Notes under the pieces: model-generated | The model's database searches: none | Told to the model about the DNA's origin: nothing | Seen by the model: only the letters and a program-made list of their open reading frames with translations | Made by a program: the position numbers and the translations under genes | Shown: positions 1 to 7,048 of the stretch, piece after piece | Layout of the letters: each line of letters begins with the position of its first letter | How positions within the stretch are numbered: position 1 is the first letter of the stretch | Assembly: GCA_902496335.1 (NCBI GenBank) | Contig: CABVAO010000009.1 | Location: 1 to 48,077 of the forward strand | DNA from: an uncultured Collinsella sp. | GTDB taxonomy: Bacteria > Actinomycetota > Coriobacteriia > Coriobacteriales > Coriobacteriaceae | Direction: 5' to 3' | Length of the DNA: 48,077 bases

Positions 1-1
1 T

Positions 2-1099
2 GTGCGCGGCGACCGTATCTGCGAAATCCAGAACTGGCTACGGGAACATGAGGTACTTACTGTTTCAGAACTGCGCTACCGTCGTTCCGGCAGTTGCCGC
101 CACCCGCGCCCGCACCCGACCTGTATTTATAACTGGCCGGATAAGACACTGTATGATATTCTTGGACGCAAAGAATATTTGGGGCATACCATTACGGGCA
201 AGAGCTATAAGGTATCTTACAAATCGAAAAAGACGAAAAAGAACCCGGAGGAAAAGCAATACTTTTTCCCCAACACGCACGAACCTTTGATTGACGAAGA
301 AACCTTTGACCTTGCACAGAAACGGATTGCTACCAAACACCGCCCTACAAAGGTTGATGAAATTGACATTTTTTCGGGACTTCTCTTTTGTGGAGATTGC
401 GGCTATAAAATGTATCTGCAACAGGGAGCCGGGACACTGGAACGCAAACACGCCTACACTTGCGGCAAGTATCGAAACAGGATAAGGACTGGCGAGCTTT
501 GCACTACCCATTATATCCGAAAGAGCGTCCTTAAAGAACTTGTCCTTGCCGATTTACAAAGGGTATTGTCCTATGTGAAAGAGCATGAACAGGAGTTTAT
601 CGAAACCGCCAACGAGTGCAGCGCAAAGGCAGTACAAAAGACGCTGACACAGCAGCGGAAAGAACTTGACAAGGCGCAGAACCGTATTAACGAGCTGAAC
701 ATCTTATTCCGCAAGCTCTACGAGGACAACGCTTTAGGGAAACTTTCAGATGAACAATTTGCTTTTCTGACTTCCGGCTATGATGAAGAAAAAAAGACGC
801 TGACCCGGAGGATTGCGGAGCTGTCACAGGAAATCGACAACGCCACCGAGCGCAGCGCGGACGTAAAAAGGTTTGTCGCACTGGTACGCAGATACACAGC
901 GATTGAAGAACTGACCTACGAAAACGTCCATGAATTTATTGACCGTATTCTTATTCACGAACTGGATAAGGAAACGAACACCCGCAAAATCGAAATCTTT
1001 TATAGCTTTGTCGGCAGAGTTGATACAGGCGACAAGCCTACTGAAAGTATCTCCTATTTCAGACAGATAGGAGCCGACGTAAAGAGTTATGCTATCTAA
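2..1099 (+). CDS. Large serine recombinase, C-terminal part (5' end outside window)
   Basis: This is the C-terminal two thirds of a large serine site-specific recombinase of the TnpX/TndX kind, which excises and inserts a mobile element. The catalytic resolvase domain lies upstream of the window. What is visible: the end of the recombinase domain with the typical run NWPDKTLYDILGRKEYLGHT (about residues 44-63), a zinc ribbon (CGDCGY near 129-134, then YTCGKY and a further Cys), a coiled-coil stretch, and a C-terminal DUF4368-like segment ending IEIFYSFVGRV. The DNA is clearly AT-richer, with many AAA/AAG Lys codons, than the high-GC genes that follow, so the gene is foreign. It reads towards the junction with the broken LacI gene, about 60 bp after its stop. 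The first in-frame GTG at position 2 is not the true start. Family assignment is firm; the exact element type is unknown. Confidence 0.88.
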   Translation: MRGDRICEIQNWLREHEVLTVSELRYRRSGSCRHPRPHPTCIYNWPDKTLYDILGRKEYLGHTITGKSYKVSYKSKKTKKNPEEKQYFFPNTHEPLIDEETFDLAQKRIATKHRPTKVDEIDIFSGLLFCGDCGYKMYLQQGAGTLERKHAYTCGKYRNRIRTGELCTTHYIRKSVLKELVLADLQRVLSYVKEHEQEFIETANECSAKAVQKTLTQQRKELDKAQNRINELNILFRKLYEDNALGKLSDEQFAFLTSGYDEEKKTLTRRIAELSQEIDNATERSADVKRFVALVRRYTAIEELTYENVHEFIDRILIHELDKETNTRKIEIFYSFVGRVDTGDKPTESISYFRQIGADVKSYAI

Positions 1100-1112
1100 C
1101 ATACATCAAAAA

Positions 1113-1159
1113 GAGGTAAGATAACGCCCTCTGCAAAAAAGGTTACGTTATCTTACCTC
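1113..1159. repeat. 14-bp perfect inverted repeat at the element/host junction
   Basis: The arms are GAGGTAAGATAACG at 1113-1126 and its exact reverse complement at 1146-1159, separated by 19 bp containing an A-run. It sits between the recombinase stop and the point where LacI coding begins, so it probably belongs to the right end of the mobile element (attachment-site arm or terminal structure). There is no T-run after the second arm, so it is not a standard terminator for the recombinase gene. Its role is inferred. Confidence 0.7.
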
Positions 1160-1160
1160 A

Positions 1161-2054
1161 ACAAAGGCCGAGCGCATTAAGCAGGCGATTGAGCTGACCG
1201 GATACGTGCGATCTAGTCAGGCGCGCGCGCTGCGCACCGGTTCCACCAAGCTCATCGGCGTCATCGTACCTAAGATCAACTCGGAATCCGTGAGCCGCAT
1301 TACCGCCGGCATTGGTCAGGTGCTCGGTCGCCGTGGCTACCAGATGCTGCTTGCCAACACCGACAACGCGGCCGATCGTGAGCTCGAATACCTCGATTTA
1401 TTCCAAAACCACCCGGTTGACGGCATTGTTCTGGTGGCAACTATGATCACCGACGAGCACCGTCGCGCGATTGAGTCGTGCCGTGTGCCCATTGTGTTGA
1501 TCGGCCAACATGTCGAGGGCGCGGCGTGCGTCTATCACGACGATTACGAGGCTGCCTTTGAGCTCGGCCGTGCGCTTGCGGGTCGGGTGGATGGCAAGAT
1601 CGCCTACATCGGAGTTACCGAAGAGGACCGCGCGGCCGGTTATGACCGCCGTCGCGGTTTTGAGGCCGGCTTGCGCGCCGCGGGTAACCCGCTCGATGCC
1701 GCCTTGATTCGCCTGGGCTCGTTTACGCTCGACTCGGGCTATCGCGCTGCGCGCGAGCTGCTTGCCGATGCCCCCGATGTTTCGTTTATCGCGTGCGCGA
1801 CCGACACTATGGCTGCCGGCGCCCTGCGCGCTCTTGACGAGGTGCGTGGCATGGGCGAGGGCGTGCGTCGCGTGAGCGGCTTCGGCGACAACGCATTTTT
1901 GCGCGCGCTGACGGGCGGCATTCCCACCGTGCATTACGGCTACCTGACCAGCGGCGTTGAGGCGACCAATATGTTGCTCAACGCGCTCGATGGCGAGGAG
2001 GGGGAGAGCGGTCTCAAGACGCTCAAGCTCGGCCATCAGCTTATGAATGTCTAG
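1161..2054 (+). pseudogene. LacI-family transcription regulator, 5' end lost (probable ScrR of the sucrose operon)
   Basis: The open frame becomes LacI-like from about position 1161 (TKAERIKQAIELTGYV), which corresponds to the end of the helix-turn-helix and hinge region. The start codon and the recognition helix are missing. The frame continues with the hinge (ARALRTGSTKLIGVIVP) and a complete periplasmic-binding-like effector domain to the stop at 2054. Directly upstream is the recombinase-bearing element, and the frame is closed by a stop at 1122 inside element sequence, so insertion explains the loss. In this family the missing part is the DNA-binding domain, so any product from internal starts such as GTG 1206 could not repress. 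Its neighbours scrA and scrB and the operators at 2143-2184 suggest it was the sucrose repressor. Precise excision of the element could restore it; this is inference. Confidence 0.82.
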
Positions 2055-2142
2055 GCCTTGGGCACGTCTGCCTGCCTCTGAGACCCCTGTTTTTACTTCA
2101 AAACTACCTTTCGCCGGCTTTTTCCTATCGTTCACCCTACTA

Positions 2143-2184
2143 TGAAAACGATTACAGTCATATCAAACTGAAAACGATTACAGT
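2143..2184. promoter_or_regulatory. Two tandem LacI-type operators upstream of scrA
   Basis: The 16-bp sequence TGAAAACGATTACAGT occurs twice in the same orientation, at 2143-2158 and 2169-2184, exactly 26 bp apart. Each copy contains the AANCGNTT core (AAACGATT) typical of LacI/GalR-family binding sites. They lie just upstream of the sucrose permease and downstream of the broken LacI gene, so they are probably its own operators. I could not identify convincing -35/-10 boxes around them. Confidence 0.72.
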
Positions 2185-2211
2185 GTAAGTGTCAAAGATG
2201 GCCGGGTGCTG

Positions 2212-3639
2212 ATGCGCCCGTTGGAGGAAAGGGAAGTCAAGGACTACCGCAAATCAGCCCAAGAGGTGCTCGACAATGTTGGCGGCGCCGACAACGTTGT
2301 TTCGGCCGCACACTGCGCCACGCGTCTGCGCCTGGTGATTGCCGATAATTCCAAGGTTAACAAGGAGGCCATCGAGAATGTCGATGGCGCCAAGGGCGTC
2401 TTTGAGGCCCAGGGCCAGCTGCAGATTATTTTTGGCACCGGCACCGTCAACAAGGTCTACGAGGAGTTTATCGCGCTCAGTGGCGTCGAGGCTGCCACCA
2501 AGGCCGAGGTCAAGGAGGCCGCGGCGCAGCAGCAGAACATCTTTATGCGTGCCATTAAGGTGCTCGGTGACGTCTTTGTCCCCATCATCCCCGCCATCGT
2601 GGCTTCGGGCCTGCTGCTGGGCATTATGAGCGCCCTCAACTTTATGGCCTCCAACGGCTTTATCGCGCTCGACACCAATAACTTTATTTATAAGATCGCC
2701 GACCTGGTCTCGGGCACGTCCTTTGGCATTCTGCAGATCCTAATCGGTTACTCCGCGGCTAAGGCCTTTGGCGCCAACCCGTACCTGGGTGCCGTCGTCG
2801 GCGGTGCGTTCATCAACTCCTCGCTGCAGAGCGCCTACACGGTTGCTTCCGAGGGCGTTCAGACCATGGTTACCGTCATCCCCGGTGTGTATAGCTTTGA
2901 GTGGGTCGGCTATCAGGGCCATGTGATCCCCATCGTTATCGCCTGCGCCATTCTGGCCTTCCTCGAGAAGCGCCTGCACAAGATCGTTCCCGAGATGTTC
3001 GACCTCTTTGTGACTCCGCTCGTCTCGGTGTTCGTGACCGTGCTCGTGACGCTCGTTGCCGTCGGCCCCATCTTTGTCTGGGCCGAGAACGCCATCCTCG
3101 GTCTGATCCAGACCCTGCTGACCCTGCCCTTCGGCATCGGTTCCTTTATCGTCGGCCTGTTCTATGCCCCCACGGTCGTTACCGGTATCCACCAGATGTA
3201 CACCGCCATCGACCTGGGCCAGCTCGCCCAGTACGGCGTGACTTACTGGCTGCCCATCGCTAGCGCTGCCAATATCGCCCAGGGTGGCGCCGCGCTCGCC
3301 GTTGCCTTTAAGACCCGCGATGCCAAGATCAAGGGCCTGGCGCTTCCTTCGGCTCTGTCCGCCTTCATGGGCATTACCGAGCCTGCCATCTTTGGTGTGA
3401 ACCTGCGCTTCTTTAAGCCCTTCATCGCCGGTTGCATCGGCGGCGGTTGCGGTGCCTTGGTCTGCGCGCTCACCTCGTTGGCTGCCTCCGGCACGGGTGT
3501 TACCGGTATTTTCGGTATCCTGCTGTGCCTGGCCCAGCCCGTGCAGTACGCGATCATGTTTGCGGTCGCCGCGCTGGTTTCCTTTGCCGTCTCGTTTCTC
3601 CTGTACAAGGACGAGCCCAAGGCTTCCGAGCAGGCCTAA
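2212..3639 (+). CDS. scrA: PTS sucrose-type transporter, EIIBC
   Basis: Membrane permease of the phosphotransferase system that imports and phosphorylates sucrose, giving sucrose-6-phosphate. The EIIB domain comes first, with the phosphorylated Cys in HCATRLRLV (about residue 35) and the GAKGVF and FGTG motifs. It is followed by a long hydrophobic EIIC domain of the glucose/sucrose superfamily carrying the conserved GITEPAIFG motif. No EIIA domain is present, so EIIA must come from elsewhere. The length of about 475 residues is usual for ScrA. Substrate is inferred from the adjacent sucrose-6-phosphate hydrolase. The start is uncertain: ATG 2212 and GTG 2206 lack a good ribosome site, while a strong GGAGG at 2223-2227 lies inside the frame, so the true start may be a non-standard codon just downstream. 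It probably forms an operon with scrB. Confidence 0.88.
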   Translation: MRPLEEREVKDYRKSAQEVLDNVGGADNVVSAAHCATRLRLVIADNSKVNKEAIENVDGAKGVFEAQGQLQIIFGTGTVNKVYEEFIALSGVEAATKAEVKEAAAQQQNIFMRAIKVLGDVFVPIIPAIVASGLLLGIMSALNFMASNGFIALDTNNFIYKIADLVSGTSFGILQILIGYSAAKAFGANPYLGAVVGGAFINSSLQSAYTVASEGVQTMVTVIPGVYSFEWVGYQGHVIPIVIACAILAFLEKRLHKIVPEMFDLFVTPLVSVFVTVLVTLVAVGPIFVWAENAILGLIQTLLTLPFGIGSFIVGLFYAPTVVTGIHQMYTAIDLGQLAQYGVTYWLPIASAANIAQGGAALAVAFKTRDAKIKGLALPSALSAFMGITEPAIFGVNLRFFKPFIAGCIGGGCGALVCALTSLAASGTGVTGIFGILLCLAQPVQYAIMFAVAALVSFAVSFLLYKDEPKASEQA

Positions 3640-3658
3640 GAGCTTTTGATTGAGGGGA

Positions 3659-3688
3659 TGCCCGCGGGTTGTATGCTCACGGGCGTTT
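3659..3688 (+). terminator. Weak hairpin between scrA and scrB
   Basis: A short stem (TGCCCG at 3659-3664 with CGGGCG at 3680-3685) with a 15-nt loop is followed by GTTT. It could be a weak terminator or an mRNA-stabilising hairpin between scrA and scrB. The stem is short and support is limited. Confidence 0.3.
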
Positions 3689-3746
3689 CCTGTATCTTGT
3701 GCCGTTCTCTGGCGCCTTGTTACTTTCGATCCGTTAGGACTTTGAT

Positions 3747-5288
3747 ATGTCTAATACACTTGGTCGCGACCTTGCAAAGCTGGTTGCCGCTGTTGACGCT
3801 GCCGCCTCTGAGTGCGGTCATGGCGCGTATGGCCAGCATTTCCACATTATGCCGCCGGCGGGTTGGCTCAATGACCCCAACGGTCTTTGCCAGGCAGATG
3901 GCGTGTTCCATGCCTATTTTCAGTATGCGCCGTTTGATGTCGAGGGCGGCGTTAAGGCCTGGGGTCATGCGACGAGCCGCGACCTTATGACGTGGGACTA
4001 CGTTGGCGCCCCGCTGTTGCCCGACGAGCCGTTCGATTGCCATGGCGTGTATTCGGGCTCCGCGCTTGTCGAGGACGGTCGCATTCGCGTGCTGTACACA
4101 GGCAACGTTAAGCTTTCCGATGCAGATGGCACATACGACTACATCAATACCGGCCGCCGCGCCGATACTGTTTATGTCGAGAGCGTTGATGGCCTTGCCG
4201 GTCGGGAGTTCAGCCAAAAGCGCGTGGTGCTGGCGTCCGAGGATTATCCCGACGATCTGACCTGCCACGTGCGTGATCCCAAGGTGTGGCGCGATGATGA
4301 TGGGCGTTACCACATGGTGCTGGGCGCGCGTCGTCGCGTGGATGGGCCGCATGTCGAGAGTCGTTTTTGCGCGATGCACGGCGAGGGCGCCGGGCGCGAT
4401 GCAGGCGAGATCCTGGTGTATGGCTCGCCCGATATGCTGAGCTGGGAGCTCGAGAGCCGCGTGTCTACGCCCGAGCGTTTTGGCTTTATGTGGGAGTGCC
4501 CGGGATACCTTGAGCTTGAGGCCGATGACGGCGTACCGGCGAAGTGGCTGTCCTTCTCGCCCCAGGGGCTCGAGGGCGGTCGTTGGGACCGCGGCAACGT
4601 ATACGCTGCCGGCTACATGCCTGTAACGGGCGACATTACAGATGGCGATGGCGAGTATGAGCTGGGCGAGTTCCGCCTGTGGGACGCCGGTTTTGACTTC
4701 TATGCCCCGCAGGAGTTCACGGCCGAGGACGGTCGCCACATTCTGATCGGCTGGATGGGCATGCCCGATGAGCCGACCTATGGCAACGCACCCACCGTGG
4801 CGTGCGGCTGGCAGCACTGCATGACGGTGCCGCGTGAGCTCACAGCCGGTGCCGGCGGCGTGGTGCTGCAGCAGCCGGCACGAGAGATCGAGCGCCATTA
4901 TGCCTCGGTGCGTGTGGGGGAGGGCTCGTTGGAGGTTGCCGGCGATACCTGCTTTGACGTTGTTGTCGACGGTGTCGACGGCGCATTTACCGCGACCGTT
5001 GATGGCGAGCTGAAGCTGGCGTTTGTGCTCGCTGAGGGCGAACTGCCCTCGCGCTTTGAGATGCGATTTACTGATGAGGGTCGCGCTTCTGCCGGCTGCG
5101 GTCGCACCGTGCGTTGGGAGCCCGTCGACGAGGTTCGCAACGTGCGTATTGTCGGCGATGCCTCGTCGGTCGAGGTGTTTGTGAACGATGGCGCGCTCGT
5201 GTTATCGACGCGCATCTATCCCGAGGCCTATGGCGTGACCGTTGACGCTCCGGGTGCGAGCGTGACCTATCACACGCTCAACATCTAA
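3747..5288 (+). CDS. scrB: Sucrose-6-phosphate hydrolase (GH32)
   Basis: Cytoplasmic glycoside hydrolase of family 32 that splits sucrose-6-phosphate from the PTS into glucose-6-phosphate and fructose. All three GH32 active-site motifs are visible: WLNDPNG at residues 40-46 with the nucleophile Asp43, the RDP motif (HVRDPKVW, about 175), and the acid/base Glu in WECPGY (about 250). The C-terminal part is the usual beta-sandwich module. At 513 residues it is full length. It begins at ATG 3747 with only a weak ribosome site and ends before a strong terminator, so it is the last gene of the sucrose operon. Orthologous invertases share these motifs; the sucrose-6-phosphate assignment rests on the PTS neighbour. 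Confidence 0.93.
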   Translation: MSNTLGRDLAKLVAAVDAAASECGHGAYGQHFHIMPPAGWLNDPNGLCQADGVFHAYFQYAPFDVEGGVKAWGHATSRDLMTWDYVGAPLLPDEPFDCHGVYSGSALVEDGRIRVLYTGNVKLSDADGTYDYINTGRRADTVYVESVDGLAGREFSQKRVVLASEDYPDDLTCHVRDPKVWRDDDGRYHMVLGARRRVDGPHVESRFCAMHGEGAGRDAGEILVYGSPDMLSWELESRVSTPERFGFMWECPGYLELEADDGVPAKWLSFSPQGLEGGRWDRGNVYAAGYMPVTGDITDGDGEYELGEFRLWDAGFDFYAPQEFTAEDGRHILIGWMGMPDEPTYGNAPTVACGWQHCMTVPRELTAGAGGVVLQQPAREIERHYASVRVGEGSLEVAGDTCFDVVVDGVDGAFTATVDGELKLAFVLAEGELPSRFEMRFTDEGRASAGCGRTVRWEPVDEVRNVRIVGDASSVEVFVNDGALVLSTRIYPEAYGVTVDAPGASVTYHTLNI

Positions 5289-5326
5289 GCGATTCGTCGC
5301 ATATCGGCGCTATACTGCAGCCGTTG

Positions 5327-5362
5327 CCCACGATGCGGGAAACACCCGCATCGTGGGTTTTT
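5327..5362 (+). terminator. Strong intrinsic terminator after scrB
   Basis: A 13-bp perfect stem (CCCACGATGCGGG at 5327-5339 and its complement at 5345-5357) with a 5-nt loop is followed by TTTTT at 5358-5362. It ends the sucrose operon and lies directly in front of the PLP-fold gene. Confidence 0.93.
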
Positions 5363-5384
5363 GTTTATGAAGGGGCGGTGCCTT

Positions 5385-6377
5385 GTGGATGTACAGCAGC
5401 TAGAAGAGGCCTGGGCTTTAAGGGCCGGCGCGCGTGAGGCGCGTCTTGTTGCGGCCTCGCATGTGCCGGCGGCGCTGTCTCTGTTGGGGATTGTGCGCCC
5501 CGGTGACCGCCTGGTTGCGTTTGCCGATGACTTTGCCGATGCGTTTGCGTGCGGCTTTGATGCCTGCGACGTTGTGCTCGTGGACCCGCCGTCGGTTGCG
5601 GCGTTTGCCGCCACGTCCGAGGGCTTTGATGCTTCGTTTAATGCCGAGGGTCCGCACCTGTGGTGGTTCGTCAACTCCATCGGCGGGTTTGGTCTGCGTG
5701 TGTCTGACCTTCGCGCTCTGGGCCGCGCGGCTCGTGAGGCCCGCGCGCTGCTGGTTGTGGACAACACAGTGGCGTCGGCTTTTGGCTGCGATCCGCTGCG
5801 GCTGGGTGCTGCGCTGTCGCTCGAGGCGCTCGACCGCGTGTGTGCCGGTAAGGCTCCGCGTAAGCTCGTTGCCGCTTCGGTGGCGCGCTCGCAGCTCAAG
5901 CGCCATCGTGTGGATGCTGCTGCCGAGTGCGCGCATGAGCTGCTCGAGGGGTGCGGAATGGCCGCGCTCGACTTGTCCTCCGTTGAGGCTGAGGTTCTAG
6001 AGTACGGGCTCGACACGCTCGACACCCGCATGCAGGCGCACTTCGATCGCGCCCGTGCGCTGGCTGAATATTTGGCTGCGAACGAGATGGTGCGCGACGT
6101 GCGCTACCCCGGAGTGAGCTCGCATCCCGACCATGCGGTTGCAACGGGAATCCTCGAGCACGGCTTTGGCCCGGCAGTTGAATTTGACCTTATCGAATGC
6201 AGCGCGGGCGAGCTGTTCGATGCTTTGCCGGGGGAGTTCCGCACATCGCCCGCCGGCGGCGCAGCGACGCGCCTTTCGGCTCCACGCGGCAAGCAGAGGA
6301 GCACCGTCCGCCTCTTCGCCGGCACCGACGACCCCTTGATCGTGGCCGCCGCCCTAGACAACGCCCTCCGCAACTAG
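5385..6377 (+). CDS. Cystathionine gamma-synthase-like PLP-fold protein lacking the catalytic lysine
   Basis: A divergent member of the Cys/Met-metabolism PLP enzyme superfamily (fold type I). Recognisable parts are VVDNT (Asp126, normally bound to the PLP pyridine nitrogen), DPLRLGA after it, and a C-terminal domain resembling the family (DTLDTRM, then VRYPGVSSHPDH and a GFGPAVEF stretch). In E. coli MetB-type enzymes the Schiff-base Lys lies 25 residues after this Asp; here that position is Arg151 (ALDRVCAGK). The usual cofactor-stacking Tyr region also appears altered (ADDFADAF). At 330 residues it is shorter than the usual 380-400. The start is taken as GTG 5385, with AAGGGG at 5370-5375; ATG 5367 is an alternative. 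Normal transsulfuration chemistry is therefore unlikely, and function is unknown. It may be a pseudoenzyme or a decaying gene, but the frame is intact. Confidence 0.75.
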   Translation: MDVQQLEEAWALRAGAREARLVAASHVPAALSLLGIVRPGDRLVAFADDFADAFACGFDACDVVLVDPPSVAAFAATSEGFDASFNAEGPHLWWFVNSIGGFGLRVSDLRALGRAAREARALLVVDNTVASAFGCDPLRLGAALSLEALDRVCAGKAPRKLVAASVARSQLKRHRVDAAAECAHELLEGCGMAALDLSSVEAEVLEYGLDTLDTRMQAHFDRARALAEYLAANEMVRDVRYPGVSSHPDHAVATGILEHGFGPAVEFDLIECSAGELFDALPGEFRTSPAGGAATRLSAPRGKQRSTVRLFAGTDDPLIVAAALDNALRN

Positions 6378-6395
6378 CTAAATCATCCTCGACTC

Positions 6396-6470
6396 CATAA
6401 GTTGCGGTGAAATATGGATTGATTTACGGCTTTAACCGCATAAACAGTCCCTATTTCACCGCAACTTATG
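6396..6470. repeat. Intergenic palindromic unit with 19-bp perfect arms
   Basis: The arms CATAAGTTGCGGTGAAATA (6396-6414) and its exact complement (6452-6470) enclose 37 bp that contain a smaller CGG...CCG dyad. It lies between two convergent genes. No T-run follows, so it looks more like a dispersed palindromic element (REP- or MITE-like) than a simple terminator, although it could still stop transcription from both sides. Confidence 0.8.
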
Positions 6471-6510
6471 AGAAGGGGTTGGGTAGCTAAAAAGCCCCGT
6501 CCCAAATTGG

Positions 6511-6864
6511 CTACTCTTTGATGCTGGCGATGAGGGCGTTGGCCTTTGCGGCAATTACTTGGTTGATGTCGGTCTGCAGCTCCTCGTAGACCGCTATGGC
6601 TCGTTCGCCGGCGGGGGTGAGGGTGGATCCGCGGGCGCCGTCGCGCTCGATGAGCTTGCAGCCCAGCTGGCCTTCGGCCTCGTTTACAATGCGCCAGGCC
6701 TTGGAATACGCCATGCCCATGCTCTTGGCGGCGCGGTTGAGCGAGTGCTCGCGGGCGATACCCTGCAGCAGCAAGACACAGCCGTGTCCAAACACGCCCG
6801 GCAGATCTTTGTCGAACGCTTGAATGACCAACTTTGCCGTCGTCTTGTACTCCATGTGCTCCAC
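6511..6864 (-). CDS. Stand-alone ModE-type winged-helix regulator
   Basis: A small DNA-binding protein (117 residues) matching only the N-terminal LysR-like winged-helix domain of the molybdate regulator ModE. Typical features are GHGCVLLLQGI, the recognition-helix region SLNRAAKSMGMAYSKAWRIVN and the wing GGxxGSTLTPAG-like segment (ARGSTLTPAGERAIAVYEEL). The molybdate-binding TOBE domains of full ModE are absent, so the ligand is unknown. It starts at GTG 6864 (GGAAG upstream) or at ATG 6855, where GGAG is too close. It is transcribed divergently from guaB and convergently with the PLP-fold gene. No molybdate transport or molybdoenzyme genes are nearby, so a molybdenum role is only a family-based guess. 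Confidence 0.8.
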   Translation of the reverse strand: MEHMEYKTTAKLVIQAFDKDLPGVFGHGCVLLLQGIAREHSLNRAAKSMGMAYSKAWRIVNEAEGQLGCKLIERDGARGSTLTPAGERAIAVYEELQTDINQVIAAKANALIASIKE

Positions 6865-7048
6865 GTCTTCCCGCTAAAGTGTTTGCTGGGCAAACGCAAA
6901 GCCTGCGTCAAACCCTCGTGTGCTCTTCTTAAATCATGCATTGTAGCAGTCAAAGTGCGTTAAGATACTTCCCCAGTATTGGGCGCCCAAGGTTGGGCTG
7001 GGTCCTACGAGGCCTGCAGCCGACCGGTCGCATGGAAAAAGGAGAAAC

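Noticed and set aside
6865..7048. Purine riboswitch before guaB
   Set aside because: The conserved purine aptamer core is not visible and no terminator or sequestering hairpin precedes the start codon.
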